A program made the position numbers and the translations under genes. Below, one piece after another: positions 35,483-44,617 of a stretch of DNA of 64,000 bases. Source of the DNA: Bordetella genomosp. 4 (GTDB taxonomy: Bacteria > Pseudomonadota > Gammaproteobacteria > Burkholderiales > Burkholderiaceae_B); NCBI RefSeq assembly GCF_002261185.1, contig NZ_NEVQ01000020.1:1-64000 (forward strand). Reading direction: 5' to 3'. A model generated the notes under the pieces. It was not told the origin of the DNA, searched no databases, and saw nothing but the letters and a program-made list of their open reading frames with translations. Within the stretch, counting starts at the first letter, position 1. Every line of letters begins with the position of its first letter.

Positions 35483-36550
35483 TCAATCGGATGAAATATT
35501 GGGTTGAAAAGGTTTTCCTGGCGCAGACACCGATTGCCGCTCGACCAGATGCGGAGGAAAACTGAATTCCCGCGGAGGCGTCCCAGGTTCGTTTATGCGC
35601 GCGATGGCTTGCTCGACCATCGTCTCCGCGACTTCCTGCACGGGCGTTGCAACGGTGGTGAGTGGCGGCCACACGTATTCCGAGACTGTCACATTGTCCA
35701 TCCCCACTACCGACACATCCTCGGGAACGGACAAGCCGCAATGACGCAACCCCGCCATCACACCAATCGCGGTCATATCATTGACTGCCACGATACCGGT
35801 CGGTCTCGGCCTCATTGCAGCGATTTGCTGGGCAGCCTCAAAGCCCAGCTGCCCCAGCTCGTTGTCACCGAATCTCGAACCGCCATCGATATCGATAACC
35901 TGGGCAGAATATTCTGGGCCGGCTTCGCCCACAGCCCCCAAGAAGCCTTCGATTTTCTCTCTGCGGCTGATGGTGGCGCCTTTCGGTTTAACGAAAGCGA
36001 TACGCTTGTGGCCGTGCGTGATCAGATGATTCGCAGCCAGCCGGCCTGCCAGGCGATTGTCGGGCAATACGTGGTCATGCTTGGCCGGTTTTGACGGATC
36101 AATGCCCAAGTCGTAGCTGACGACAGCCAGCCCCTTGTCGATAGCAGCCTCGATATGCCGTTCGTCATTCAGCGAGGAAATGACAATGACGGCACGGATT
36201 CCCAAACCGATCAGGTCGTCCAACATCTTGGACTCGAGCTGCTTGTCGCGATAGGTGTTGCACACCAACACGCGGTAGTTGTGCTTGGCCTGCGCCACTT
36301 GTTCGATGGCGACCGCCAATTGACCGAAGGACGGATTGGACGTCGTAGGAACGAGCAAACCCAGAATAGGGATATGCCCGGTCTTCAGATGCCGGGCGAT
36401 TTGATTCGGACGATATCCCAGCTTTTCGATGGCCTGCTCAATACGGGCATATGTGTCCTGCCGCATCCGTTCGGCACGGCCGTTGAGCACATTGGACACC
36501 GAGCTGACCGAGACATTGGCCAACCGGGCGACATCCTGAATCGTTGCCAT
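35483..36550 (-). CDS. LacI-family transcriptional regulator
   Basis: 355 residues. HTH at ~4-24 (IQDVARLANVSVSSVSNVLN), hinge near RPNQIARHLKTG (YRPN motif), then a sugar/acid-binding type effector domain. First gene of the leftward unit (dehydrogenase, amidohydrolase, DUF6314, ThDP enzyme, Bug) and divergent from the TRAP transporter genes. CG-centred operator-like sites occur on both sides of the divergent region (36574-36604 and 36733-36750), so it probably controls both directions. Confidence 0.9.
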   Translation of the reverse strand: MATIQDVARLANVSVSSVSNVLNGRAERMRQDTYARIEQAIEKLGYRPNQIARHLKTGHIPILGLLVPTTSNPSFGQLAVAIEQVAQAKHNYRVLVCNTYRDKQLESKMLDDLIGLGIRAVIVISSLNDERHIEAAIDKGLAVVSYDLGIDPSKPAKHDHVLPDNRLAGRLAANHLITHGHKRIAFVKPKGATISRREKIEGFLGAVGEAGPEYSAQVIDIDGGSRFGDNELGQLGFEAAQQIAAMRPRPTGIVAVNDMTAIGVMAGLRHCGLSVPEDVSVVGMDNVTVSEYVWPPLTTVATPVQEVAETMVEQAIARINEPGTPPREFSFPPHLVERQSVSAPGKPFQPNISSD

Positions 36551-36573
36551 CAGGCTCCTCGCTTTTGCTGATC

Positions 36574-36604
36574 AAGTAAATCGTTATAGTAAATCGTTTT
36601 ATTC
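36574..36604. promoter_or_regulatory. paired LacI-type operators near the lacI-like start
   Basis: Two overlapping sites centred on CG at 36582/36583 and 36595/36596 repeat AGTAAATCGTT, 13 bp apart. The second reads TAGTAAATCGTTTTATTC, with symmetric core TAAA-TCGT-TTTA. They lie 24-54 bp upstream of the regulator start codon. Confidence 0.6.
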
Positions 36605-36732
36605 ACTATATCACGCACGCCGCGCATAGTTCTATTCAGGTATTCATTAGAGGTACTACAGGGAATTTTGGATATAAGGGTAAAGCCTAGTATGCGACGG
36701 CTGTCGATAAAAATCTGGCCGTGATATGTTAT

Positions 36733-36750
36733 TAGTAAAACGATCTACTA
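36733..36750. promoter_or_regulatory. LacI-type operator upstream of the TRAP genes
   Basis: TAGTAAAACGATCTACTA has 7 of 9 symmetric pairs around a central CG (flanking T/A extends it). It shares the TAGTAAA-CG core with the sites at 36574-36604, 146 bp away, so a looped repression complex is possible. It is 55 bp upstream of dctP. Confidence 0.65.
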
Positions 36751-36805
36751 AATCGATACACCTGAATTTTTAACAGAATCGAATCAACCACAGGAGGAGG
36801 CAAAA

Positions 36806-37822
36806 ATGAAGAGCCCCACGTCGCTGCGTTTCCGAGCAAAACCTCTGTTCGCCGCCCTGCTTTCCACAATGGTCGTTGCCGTTGCGCCGACCGCACACGC
36901 CCAAGCCAAGAAAGAGTGGAAAATTTCCCACTCCGCCCACGGCGACGTCACGTCCGAGCATCACTTGGTCGCGTGGGTATTCCAGAGCTACCTGGCAGAC
37001 CATTCCGATACCTTGTCCGCCCGCATCTACCCTACCAGCGCCCTGGGCGATGAGCGAGCGGTTTTCGAGGCGATGCAGCTGGGTGCTGGCGCATCCTGCG
37101 CCGTTGCAGGTACCGCCATCCTCAACAACTTCTCCAAACGCGTAGGCGTGATCGACCTGCCCTTTCTCTGGAAAGACTACGATCACATGAATCGCGCTCT
37201 CGACGGCAAAGTCGGCGACGAAATCGCAGCCGATCTCGAAAAGTCCGGCTTCAAGGTGCTGGCCTGGACCACAAACTGGGGATCCCGCAATGTGGTCACC
37301 GCGAAAAAGACCATCAACAAGCCCGAAGACCTCAAGGGCCTGAAAATACGCACGATCCAGAGCCCGGTATATGTCGAAACGATCAATGCCATGGGCGCCA
37401 ATGCCACCCCCATGTCATTTGGCGAGGTCTACACCGCCATGCAAACCGGCGTACTCGACGGTTTCGAACACGGCTCGGCAGTCGTAGTCACCAACAAACT
37501 CTACGAAGTCGCCAAAAACATCGCCATCACTAATCATTTCCTGGGCCCGGCGGTGTTTGCCTGCTCGATGAATGAATGGAATCAGCTGACCGATGCCCAA
37601 AAGAAAGTCGTGATGGACGGTGCCAAACTGGCCAGCGATATCAACAGGTCGCTCGCGCCCATCCGTGAGAAAGAAGCGTTGGACTTCCTGCGCAGCAAAG
37701 GTGTCACCATCACCACCGTGGACACTACGGTATTCCGTGAAAAAGCCACTGCGCTGCAAGACAAGATCGCTGCAGACATAGGCGGCACCGAGCTGCTCGC
37801 CGAGATTCGCGCCGTCCAGTAA
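36806..37822 (+). CDS. dctP: TRAP transporter substrate-binding protein
   Basis: 338-residue periplasmic binding protein of the DctP family. Signal peptide MKSPTSLRFRAKPLFAALLS to AHA-Q. The family motif region has the LKGLKIRTIQSPVY core and the carboxylate-binding Arg in KIRT; later GEVYTAMQTGVLDGFEH. It begins after a strong AGGAGG site. First gene of dctPQM, divergent from the LacI regulator. The ligand is an organic acid, likely the substrate of the adjacent hydroxyacid dehydrogenase or amidohydrolase genes (inference). Confidence 0.92.
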   Translation: MKSPTSLRFRAKPLFAALLSTMVVAVAPTAHAQAKKEWKISHSAHGDVTSEHHLVAWVFQSYLADHSDTLSARIYPTSALGDERAVFEAMQLGAGASCAVAGTAILNNFSKRVGVIDLPFLWKDYDHMNRALDGKVGDEIAADLEKSGFKVLAWTTNWGSRNVVTAKKTINKPEDLKGLKIRTIQSPVYVETINAMGANATPMSFGEVYTAMQTGVLDGFEHGSAVVVTNKLYEVAKNIAITNHFLGPAVFACSMNEWNQLTDAQKKVVMDGAKLASDINRSLAPIREKEALDFLRSKGVTITTVDTTVFREKATALQDKIAADIGGTELLAEIRAVQ

Positions 37823-37918
37823 CGCCTGCTACGGTCCGCGCGGGTGTAGCCAGTGCGCTACCCCGCGTGTATTCACAGGCACCCGTCCGATTCCGTATCC
37901 CGCCCCTCCGGAAAGCCG

Positions 37919-38383
37919 ATGCGCTACATCAACAAGTTTGTCGAGGCCCTGATCACCCTGCTATTCACGGCCATCGTCATCGTTGGCACACTGCAGGTCT
38001 TTAACCGCTTTGTTCTGAATATCTCGCTCAGCTGGAGCGAGGAATTTCAGAAATTCGCGTTCGTATGGCTGGTCTTTTTAGCCATTCCGGTCGCCTACAA
38101 CCGCGCAGCCCATTTGCGGGTCGATACCTTCTTTGAGCGATTCCCGGCATCCATGCAGCGCGTCATGCAATCGATCATCGATCTATTATGGATCGGTTTG
38201 GGGGTGTCACTGGTCACATACACCTGGCGATTGATGCAAGTCACGAAATATCAGCTAAGCCCTGGCCTGGGCATCAGCATGTCGCTCGTCTACGCGGGCA
38301 TGGTCATCGGCGGCGCGTATCTTGTGCTGTGTGTGCTGACAAACATGGCAGTTCGGATCAAAGCTGAGGGACGCCCATCATGA
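37919..38383 (+). CDS. dctQ: TRAP transporter small permease
   Basis: 154 residues, four hydrophobic helices. SWSEEFQKFAFVWLVFLA in the second helix region matches the conserved EExxR-type DctQ motif. The ATG at 37919 is used rather than the upstream in-frame start, which would add 22 polar residues. Its stop overlaps the start of the large permease (ATGA, 38380-38383), as is typical of dctQM pairs. Confidence 0.9.
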   Translation: MRYINKFVEALITLLFTAIVIVGTLQVFNRFVLNISLSWSEEFQKFAFVWLVFLAIPVAYNRAAHLRVDTFFERFPASMQRVMQSIIDLLWIGLGVSLVTYTWRLMQVTKYQLSPGLGISMSLVYAGMVIGGAYLVLCVLTNMAVRIKAEGRPS

Positions 38384-39678
38384 CATTGATCATCATCTTT
38401 GCAGCGATGCTGGTGCTGGTTTTCTTCGGCATTCCCATTCTGCTCTCCATTGCATCAGTCAGTCTCGTTGGAGCCATGGTGATACCAGGACTGGTACCAG
38501 CCCTGGTGCCGCAAAAGGCCTTCGCCATGCTGGACTCGTTCAGCCTGCTGGCCCTGCCCTACTTCATTCTGGCGGGCGCCATCATGACGCGGGGCGGCCT
38601 GAGCGGTGGACTCATTGAATTCTCGCAAGCGTTGGTCGGGCACATCCGCGGCAGCTTGGGGCATACAGCAGTACTTTCCTGCACGGCGATGGCCAACATT
38701 TCCGGCTCATCCACGGCAGAGGCAGCGGCCGTAGGCTCGGTGACGATTCCCGCCATGAAAGAGCGGGGCTATAAACCTGGCCTGGCCGCCGCCATCGTGG
38801 CCGCAGCCGCGACCATCGGCCCCATTATCCCCCCCAGCATGACCATGATTGTCTATGGTTCGATAACGGGGGTATCTATCGGCGGGCTGTTCATGGCGGG
38901 AGTGATTCCAGGCCTGATGATCGCCGCGCTGCTGATGGCGGTGATTTATGCACTGTCGTATCTGCCCTCTAATGCCGCACTGCGCGCTACGCAACCGCGG
39001 TCATCGCTGAAGCAGATTTACAAGGAAACCTTGCGCGTCTGGCCGGCCCTGATGGCACCCGTCGTGATCATGGGCGGCATCCTCAGTGGCATATTCACGG
39101 CTACTGAGGCAGGCGTGGTGGCATGCGTATATAGCCTGATCGTGAGCAAAGTCTGGTATCGACAGCTGCAATGGAAGGATCTGCCCAGTGTTCTCGTTGA
39201 TGCCGCTGTCACCACGGCCATGGTGGCCGGCGTACTCGGCATGGCAGGCGTGCTCGGTTGGCTGTTGAACTATCTGGATTTCAACGACACCGTCCTGGGT
39301 GCATTAAAGGGAGTGACCGACAGCTCACTGCTGATGCTGACTCTGCTGGTCGTCATCATGCTGGTCTTGACGATGATCCTCGATGGACTGGCGGTCGTCG
39401 TTGTCATGGTGCCCACGATCGTCTATGTCGGCAGCGCCTTTCACATCGATCCGCTGCAGTTGGGCATCATCATGGTGATGATCACGCAAATCGGCGGCCT
39501 GACGCCTCCCGTTGCCATTTTGCTGTTCATCACCACCAGTATTGCCAAAATCCCATTCGCGCAAGGCGTTCACGCCGTCTGGCCGTTCCTCGGCGTCGTT
39601 GTTCTGGTGATGATATCGATCATGCTATTCCCAGAAATCGTGACGTGGCTGCCCAACAAGGTCATCGGCGGGGGTTAA
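38380..39678 (+). CDS. dctM: TRAP transporter large permease
   Basis: 432 residues, about 12 helices. Landmark blocks: NISGSSTAEAAAVGSVTIPAM, ATIGPIIPPSMTMIVYG and GGLTPPVAILLF, the glycine/proline-rich hairpins that form the Na+ and substrate sites in DctM. It overlaps dctQ by 4 bp and ends just before the convergent hydrolase gene, with a 10-bp perfect hairpin between them. Confidence 0.93.
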   Translation: MTLIIIFAAMLVLVFFGIPILLSIASVSLVGAMVIPGLVPALVPQKAFAMLDSFSLLALPYFILAGAIMTRGGLSGGLIEFSQALVGHIRGSLGHTAVLSCTAMANISGSSTAEAAAVGSVTIPAMKERGYKPGLAAAIVAAAATIGPIIPPSMTMIVYGSITGVSIGGLFMAGVIPGLMIAALLMAVIYALSYLPSNAALRATQPRSSLKQIYKETLRVWPALMAPVVIMGGILSGIFTATEAGVVACVYSLIVSKVWYRQLQWKDLPSVLVDAAVTTAMVAGVLGMAGVLGWLLNYLDFNDTVLGALKGVTDSSLLMLTLLVVIMLVLTMILDGLAVVVVMVPTIVYVGSAFHIDPLQLGIIMVMITQIGGLTPPVAILLFITTSIAKIPFAQGVHAVWPFLGVVVLVMISIMLFPEIVTWLPNKVIGGG

Positions 39679-39695
39679 GGCGCCCCGCCAACACA

Positions 39696-39721
39696 GGGCT
39701 GACTCAATCTCGAGTCAGCCC
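39696..39721. terminator. hairpin between convergent TRAP and hydrolase genes
   Basis: GGGCTGACTC (39696-39705) pairs perfectly with GAGTCAGCCC (39712-39721), loop 6 nt. The right arm overlaps the stop codon and last codons of the hydrolase gene. No T tract in either direction, so termination efficiency is uncertain. Confidence 0.6.
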
Positions 39722-40591
39722 CATCATGCTGAACATGCCTTTTGCCAACGGGCTATCAGATATGCCGCATTCGAGCACAAGATCAAAATGGTTCAACCCT
39801 GGGACACGCAGGTATTCCCCTGGGTATCCCAATGCATGCCATTGGGCCAGATAGTCCATACTCTGACGCTTGAACTCATCCGTCTCGTTGTCGCCATAGG
39901 AAACGATGATAGGGCAACCATAGGCAGGCTCATACTGAGCCGGACTGTTGCGTGCCGCCTCAGCAGCGGATAGATGCATCCACTCATTGATGTGCGTATG
40001 CGGAATCGGCGTCAGATCGTACAGTCCGGACAACAATAGCGCCCCTTTGATCAGATTATCTGGCACACCCGCATCAGCGTGCCAGCCACTGGCCAGCATC
40101 ATCCCGCACAGATGCCCGCCAGCCGAACTGCCGCCGATATAGATGCGCTCCGGGTCACCGCCGAATTTTTCGATGTTGCGATATACCCAAGCCATAGCAC
40201 GCCGGCATTGGTCCACGATCTGGTCCAGGCTTGCACCAGGGGCCAATGAATAATTCAGCGCCACATAGACCGCCCCCGCTTTGGTATAGGCGGGCGCCAT
40301 GCTGCTGGACTCATTCTTGGACAAGGCTCGCCAGTAGCCGCCGTGTATGTATACAAACACCGGCGCGAGGCCCGGCGCCAATCCAACTGCCGGAAATATG
40401 TCCATGGTTTCGTCCGGATGGTCTCCGAATGCGACATCCAAGGTGCAAGGCAACGCAGTCCGTGCCGCCCGGCTTTGATCGGCGTACTGCTGCATGAGCG
40501 ACTGGAACAACGCCAGCGGCACCGTATTGCGGGCGTTGTACTGAACATCCAGTTCAGCATGATCAAAATCGCGATAAAGCTTGCTGCTCAT
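39704..40591 (-). CDS. alpha/beta hydrolase (arylformamidase-like)
   Basis: 295 residues. Oxyanion motif HGGYWRAL, nucleophile elbow GGSSAGGHL (Ser), a likely Asp in DNETDEF and His in GLNHFDLV. HGGYW is typical of kynurenine-formamidase-type hydrolases. Its ATG at 40591 overlaps the monooxygenase stop (ATGA), so the two are translationally coupled. As the last gene of the Liv-porin-dioxygenase operon it probably hydrolyses the ring-cleavage product or an N-formyl/ester intermediate; which one is not visible. Confidence 0.8.
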   Translation of the reverse strand: MSSKLYRDFDHAELDVQYNARNTVPLALFQSLMQQYADQSRAARTALPCTLDVAFGDHPDETMDIFPAVGLAPGLAPVFVYIHGGYWRALSKNESSSMAPAYTKAGAVYVALNYSLAPGASLDQIVDQCRRAMAWVYRNIEKFGGDPERIYIGGSSAGGHLCGMMLASGWHADAGVPDNLIKGALLLSGLYDLTPIPHTHINEWMHLSAAEAARNSPAQYEPAYGCPIIVSYGDNETDEFKRQSMDYLAQWHALGYPGEYLRVPGLNHFDLVLECGISDSPLAKGMFSMMGLTRD

Positions 40592-41730
40592 CGATGCTCC
40601 GTTCCGGTAGGGATATGGTTCGCCGCGCTGAATACAGTCGATGCCACCCACGGGTCGCTCATCGCGGAACGAATCACGCGAGTGCGCACCTCATCAGGCA
40701 GGAAAGCGACTTCACCGTACATGCACGACCAATACTGACAATTCTCGACAATGGGACGCTCCTTGGCCTCCCAATCTTGCAGCGCTGCAGGAATATCCCG
40801 CGCATCCTTCACATCCTGAAGTGCATGGGCCAGCGCCAGACCGTTCTGCATCGCCATGCCGCCGCCTTGCCCCAAATTGGGCGGCTGCGCGTGTGCGGCA
40901 TCACCCAGAATAGCGGTGCGTCCGGCAGACCATGACGAACACTTGGTCACACTATACAGTCCCCAAGATACGTCAGTGCCGATTCGCTCGATGAGATGCT
41001 TCCAATGCGGAAATGCCTCGCACCAGTATTCCTTGTCCACCACGGTCTGGCGGCCGCGCTCATCGGTCCCGGGGCAAGTCAATGCCAAATAAATCTGTTT
41101 ATCGTCTATAGGGGTCACGAGAAAGCGGCGGTTGCCGTTCCAGCACTCGATGTATTTCCCACGCCCCGATTCAGGAATGTCCTCGGGCCCGCCCCGAATC
41201 ACGGTCCGCAATGCTCCTTCTCGCAACTGCTCGTGCATCAGCTCTAATCCGAGCGATTGACGCACCCGAGACCATACTCCGTCGACGCCAACAGCCAAAT
41301 CGCCCTGTACCGTCAGGCCATTGCCGAGATGCAACTGCGCGTGGGCGCTCGCCCCCAGAATCTCCGTACTCGTCACGACCTTCACACCTGCCCGCAACGC
41401 CGCGTCGCGCAACGCGCCCAGCAACTGGCGGCGGGGCACTGTCAGCAACCGGCGGCCCTCGGCAATAGGAGCCGACTCGATGATCTGATTATGATTATCG
41501 CGCTGCTCAAAATGGCTGCCATGGAAAGCGCCGCGCGTTGCGTCCTCATACGCCCCTATCGCCTCTAGTACGCGCAAACCGTTTTCCCAGACATAAATCC
41601 CGGATCCGGCCGCCCGCAGCTCTGTCTGCCGTTCGTAAACCGTGACGTCCCATCCTCGCTGAGCCAAAGCGGCGGCGGTCGCCAGTCCTCCCAGGCCACC
41701 ACCGGCGATCAGTGCATGCATTTTTTTCAT
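40588..41730 (-). CDS. FAD-dependent aromatic monooxygenase
   Basis: 380 residues of the p-hydroxybenzoate-hydroxylase superfamily. GGGLGGLATAAALAQRGW (dinucleotide-binding GxGxxG, ~8-25), a DG-type motif in VGVDGVWS, and the second FAD motif GDAAHAQPPNLGQGG. The N-terminus is taken at 41730 (MKKMHALIAGGG); a start 9 bp later is also possible. Hydroxylates an aromatic ring using NAD(P)H and O2. It lies between the extradiol-like dioxygenase and a hydrolase gene, consistent with hydroxylation followed by ring opening. It resembles salicylate- and 6-hydroxynicotinate-type enzymes; the substrate is not fixed. Confidence 0.82.
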   Translation of the reverse strand: MKKMHALIAGGGLGGLATAAALAQRGWDVTVYERQTELRAAGSGIYVWENGLRVLEAIGAYEDATRGAFHGSHFEQRDNHNQIIESAPIAEGRRLLTVPRRQLLGALRDAALRAGVKVVTSTEILGASAHAQLHLGNGLTVQGDLAVGVDGVWSRVRQSLGLELMHEQLREGALRTVIRGGPEDIPESGRGKYIECWNGNRRFLVTPIDDKQIYLALTCPGTDERGRQTVVDKEYWCEAFPHWKHLIERIGTDVSWGLYSVTKCSSWSAGRTAILGDAAHAQPPNLGQGGGMAMQNGLALAHALQDVKDARDIPAALQDWEAKERPIVENCQYWSCMYGEVAFLPDEVRTRVIRSAMSDPWVASTVFSAANHIPTGTEHR

Positions 41731-41771
41731 TTCAATTCGCCTTTCTGAACGAACAAATAAGCAATAGCGAT

Positions 41772-42755
41772 TTACACCGCGAATGGCATGGGGGTATCGG
41801 CAATCGTATGCAGGTCTCTGACTCCCTGTCGAGGGACATACCATTCGCTTTGCAATCCGTCAGGGTCTTTTAGAAAGAACGAGCGTTTCCAGGGCAGATC
41901 GACGACACGGACAGGTTGCATGCCTCGCGCCTGCAAATCCTCAAGCGCATGGTCCAATGCTTCATCGTTCTGCAGCTCAAAGCTGACATGATGATAGGCA
42001 GCCGCAGCCCCCGCGACGAGCACCAGCGCATGCGAATATGACTGCAATCCGGGAGCCAGATAGACAACGCTGTCGGTCCGCTCGATCTCTCTCAGCCCGC
42101 CGACGCGCGTGTAAAACTGCCTCATCGCCTCCAACTGGGGCGTCACCAGCACGGCGTGTGTGACTCGCCGTGGATGAATGGGTGCGGACGCGACGACACG
42201 CAATTCAGGATCCGTATCGTACCGGCCCTCGGTAAAACCCTCGGCCTGCAAGGGGTCCCAGGCGCTGGTCAGCAACTCCATTTCCCCCTGCAGCACGGAC
42301 CGCCAGTCCTTTACCGTGTCGCAGTAGAACTCGTTGTAATTTCGATCCGGATCAAAAATGTAGACGCTATGCGCCACCTGATGATCGACCGTCATGTCGG
42401 TATGGATACCTGCAGCCTTCAACCGGCGAAACGCCTGCACCAGCTCCGCCTCGTTTTCGAGTTCCCAGGCCAGATGATTCAAACCGGGTTTCAAACCGAT
42501 AGTGCCGGGCAATTGCAGCAATCCATTGCGGCCATATCGATTGACGCCTTTGGTCGTCTCCATCATGCCCAGATCATGCGGCGTATGCCCCGTGCCTAGA
42601 AAATGAGCCTTCAGGTCGGGCTCGCTGAACTCCAATGTCAGCCCGCAAATATCGCGATAGAACTGCGCCGAAACGTCAATATTCTCCGCCCACAAGTTGG
42701 CGTGGCCGAGCCGCCGTGGTGAAAAGAAGGTCTCGCTAGAGGTCGGATTTTGCAT
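41772..42755 (-). CDS. VOC-family extradiol-dioxygenase-like protein
   Basis: 327 residues in two vicinal-oxygen-chelate halves (~10-145 and ~175-310). Each half has a plausible metal triad: LGHANLW, LNHLAWEL and NEFYCD in the first; THAVLVT, HHVSFEL and SEWYVP in the second. Type I extradiol enzymes normally keep only the C-terminal triad, so two complete-looking sites are unusual. By context a catechol-type ring-cleavage dioxygenase. It starts 48 bp after the porin stop. Confidence 0.8.
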   Translation of the reverse strand: MQNPTSSETFFSPRRLGHANLWAENIDVSAQFYRDICGLTLEFSEPDLKAHFLGTGHTPHDLGMMETTKGVNRYGRNGLLQLPGTIGLKPGLNHLAWELENEAELVQAFRRLKAAGIHTDMTVDHQVAHSVYIFDPDRNYNEFYCDTVKDWRSVLQGEMELLTSAWDPLQAEGFTEGRYDTDPELRVVASAPIHPRRVTHAVLVTPQLEAMRQFYTRVGGLREIERTDSVVYLAPGLQSYSHALVLVAGAAAAYHHVSFELQNDEALDHALEDLQARGMQPVRVVDLPWKRSFFLKDPDGLQSEWYVPRQGVRDLHTIADTPMPFAV

Positions 42756-42803
42756 CGAGGTTGCTCCGTTGAATCATCGGCCCATTTTCCGGGCCTGGCA
42801 CAC

Positions 42804-43844
42804 TTAGAAAATATGGGTCACGCCCACCTGCAAGCCACGCTGGTTGTGACCACGAGGCGATTCGAAATCAAAGGTATTGAGGACGAAGTCATTCGCTCCG
42901 CGATTGTCGTAATAACCTGCGTAGGTATAGAGCGAAGTACGCTTGGACAAGCGATAAGTTGCTCCCAGGATGTACCAATTAGGCGAGCCCTTGTCATCGC
43001 TGGTGGCGTAGTGCATCACCTGACCTACGAACGAGAGAGGACTGTCGGTCTGATACCCCATACCCAGCCAGTAAAAATTCCCGCGAGGGGACAATTCCAG
43101 GTCGCCACGAATGCCCGCCCAGCCCGCGTAATAGCTGAACTGATCGAATTGATAGCTCGCGGCGACGCTGTAGCGTTGATCTTTACGGCCCGACTGACTG
43201 CCTGCGCCGGTCACCGCACTGCTTGATCCTTGTGCTTGCTCGTAGACCCCTCGAATCGCAAATGGACCAGATTTGTAATTCAGGGCGAATCCCATGTACT
43301 GGCCAGCCTTTTTGTCGTCCCAGCTTTGCTCGCCAAAACCATACTGGGCGTACGCAGTCAGTCCGCCCATATTCGGAGATGTCCAGCGGATCGAGTTGTC
43401 CGGGTTGGACGTTTGCACAGGAATCAGATTGGCGGACATCACGGAGTACTGCGCCAGCAAAGTCGCATCAAAGAACAAGGTATTGGCATACATCAGGTTG
43501 TACTGCTTGCCAAAATCGAAGCTGCCGACGGGCGTTTGTAAACCTACCGTGGCATAGCGGTTGAACAGCGTCCCGGGCACGACTTGCTGGCCGTTGGCTA
43601 CGTTCATGCCAGCTTCCAGGCGGAATGTCGCCGCATAACCGTCTCCCAGGTCCTCTCTGCCTCGCAGACCAAAATGCGACGGTATCGCGTTGCCGGACTG
43701 AGTTCCGATTTTGCTTCCTCCGCCACCACTGCTCAATGCCTGCACCCCCATGTCCACTACACCGTACAACGTGACCTCTGCTCCCTGCGCAAACGCCATT
43801 GCGGGACAGACTGTCAGCAATGCCATGACCATCTTGCGTTTCAT
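42804..43844 (-). CDS. outer-membrane porin (betaproteobacterial general porin family)
   Basis: 346 residues, signal peptide MKRKMVMALLTVCPAMAFA-Q, then EVTLYGVVDMGVQAL and repeated amphipathic strands (16-strand trimeric porin), ending in the C-terminal Phe (QVGVTHIF) required for outer-membrane assembly. Lies between the Liv-type ATPase gene and the dioxygenase gene on one strand, so the operon supplies outer-membrane entry as well as inner-membrane uptake for its substrate. Confidence 0.9.
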   Translation of the reverse strand: MKRKMVMALLTVCPAMAFAQGAEVTLYGVVDMGVQALSSGGGGSKIGTQSGNAIPSHFGLRGREDLGDGYAATFRLEAGMNVANGQQVVPGTLFNRYATVGLQTPVGSFDFGKQYNLMYANTLFFDATLLAQYSVMSANLIPVQTSNPDNSIRWTSPNMGGLTAYAQYGFGEQSWDDKKAGQYMGFALNYKSGPFAIRGVYEQAQGSSSAVTGAGSQSGRKDQRYSVAASYQFDQFSYYAGWAGIRGDLELSPRGNFYWLGMGYQTDSPLSFVGQVMHYATSDDKGSPNWYILGATYRLSKRTSLYTYAGYYDNRGANDFVLNTFDFESPRGHNQRGLQVGVTHIF

Positions 43845-43903
43845 GACTTCCCCTTGTGCTCTGCCTGCAGGCAGATGCGAATCGGTAATGAACGGCGCCG
43901 GTA

Positions 43904-44617
43904 CTACATACCCAGATAGCTGCGCCGGACTTCCGGGCTTTCCAGTAATTCGGTACTCGGACCGGACATCGTCACTGCTCCGTTTTCCAGCACATAGGCA
44001 TAGTCCGCCAGAGACAGTGCCGCGTACGCGTTCTGTTCGACGAGACCGATGGTGACGCCTTGCGCACAGATATGCCTCATCGCCTCAAATACTTCTTGCG
44101 CCATGGCGGGCGATAGGCCCAGGCTGGGCTCGTCCAGCAGGAGCATCTTTGGCTCGGACATCAGCGCCCGGGCCAATGCCAACATTTGCTGCTCACCGCC
44201 AGACAATGAGCCTGCCCGCACCGCCCTGCGTTGCTGCAATCGCGGGAACATTTCAAACATCGACCGTACCCGTTGCTGCCAGCCACGACGTGCACGGCAG
44301 GTATAAGCCCCGACCCGCAACGTATCCTCGACCGTAAAATCAGGAAACACCAGACGCCCTTCAGGAACCATCGCCAACCCGCCGGCCAGACGTTGATGGG
44401 TAGGGATATGCGAAATATCCTGTCCGTCAAACAAGACCAGCCCCTTGGCCACCGGCAGCAAGCCCGCCAACGTGCGCATCAGCGAGGTTTTTCCTGCGCC
44501 GTTACTGCCGACAATGACGGTGATGCGATTTTGCGCAAAGGTGATGGCGACCTCATGCAGCACCTGCATCTCGCCATAGCCGGCATTCAAACTACGGGTT
44601 TCAAGCAGCGGCGCCAT
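43904..44617 (-). CDS. Liv-type ABC transporter ATP-binding protein (LivF-like)
   Basis: 237 residues. Walker A GSNGAGKTSL, signature LSGGEQQML, Walker B LLLDEPSLGL and the H-loop region. The ATG at 44617 overlaps the preceding ATPase gene by 17 bp; the longer frame start is unsupported. It is the last gene of the livKHMGF order, followed after 59 bp by the porin. Energises import with the partner ATPase at the inner membrane. Confidence 0.92.
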   Translation of the reverse strand: MAPLLETRSLNAGYGEMQVLHEVAITFAQNRITVIVGSNGAGKTSLMRTLAGLLPVAKGLVLFDGQDISHIPTHQRLAGGLAMVPEGRLVFPDFTVEDTLRVGAYTCRARRGWQQRVRSMFEMFPRLQQRRAVRAGSLSGGEQQMLALARALMSEPKMLLLDEPSLGLSPAMAQEVFEAMRHICAQGVTIGLVEQNAYAALSLADYAYVLENGAVTMSGPSTELLESPEVRRSYLGM

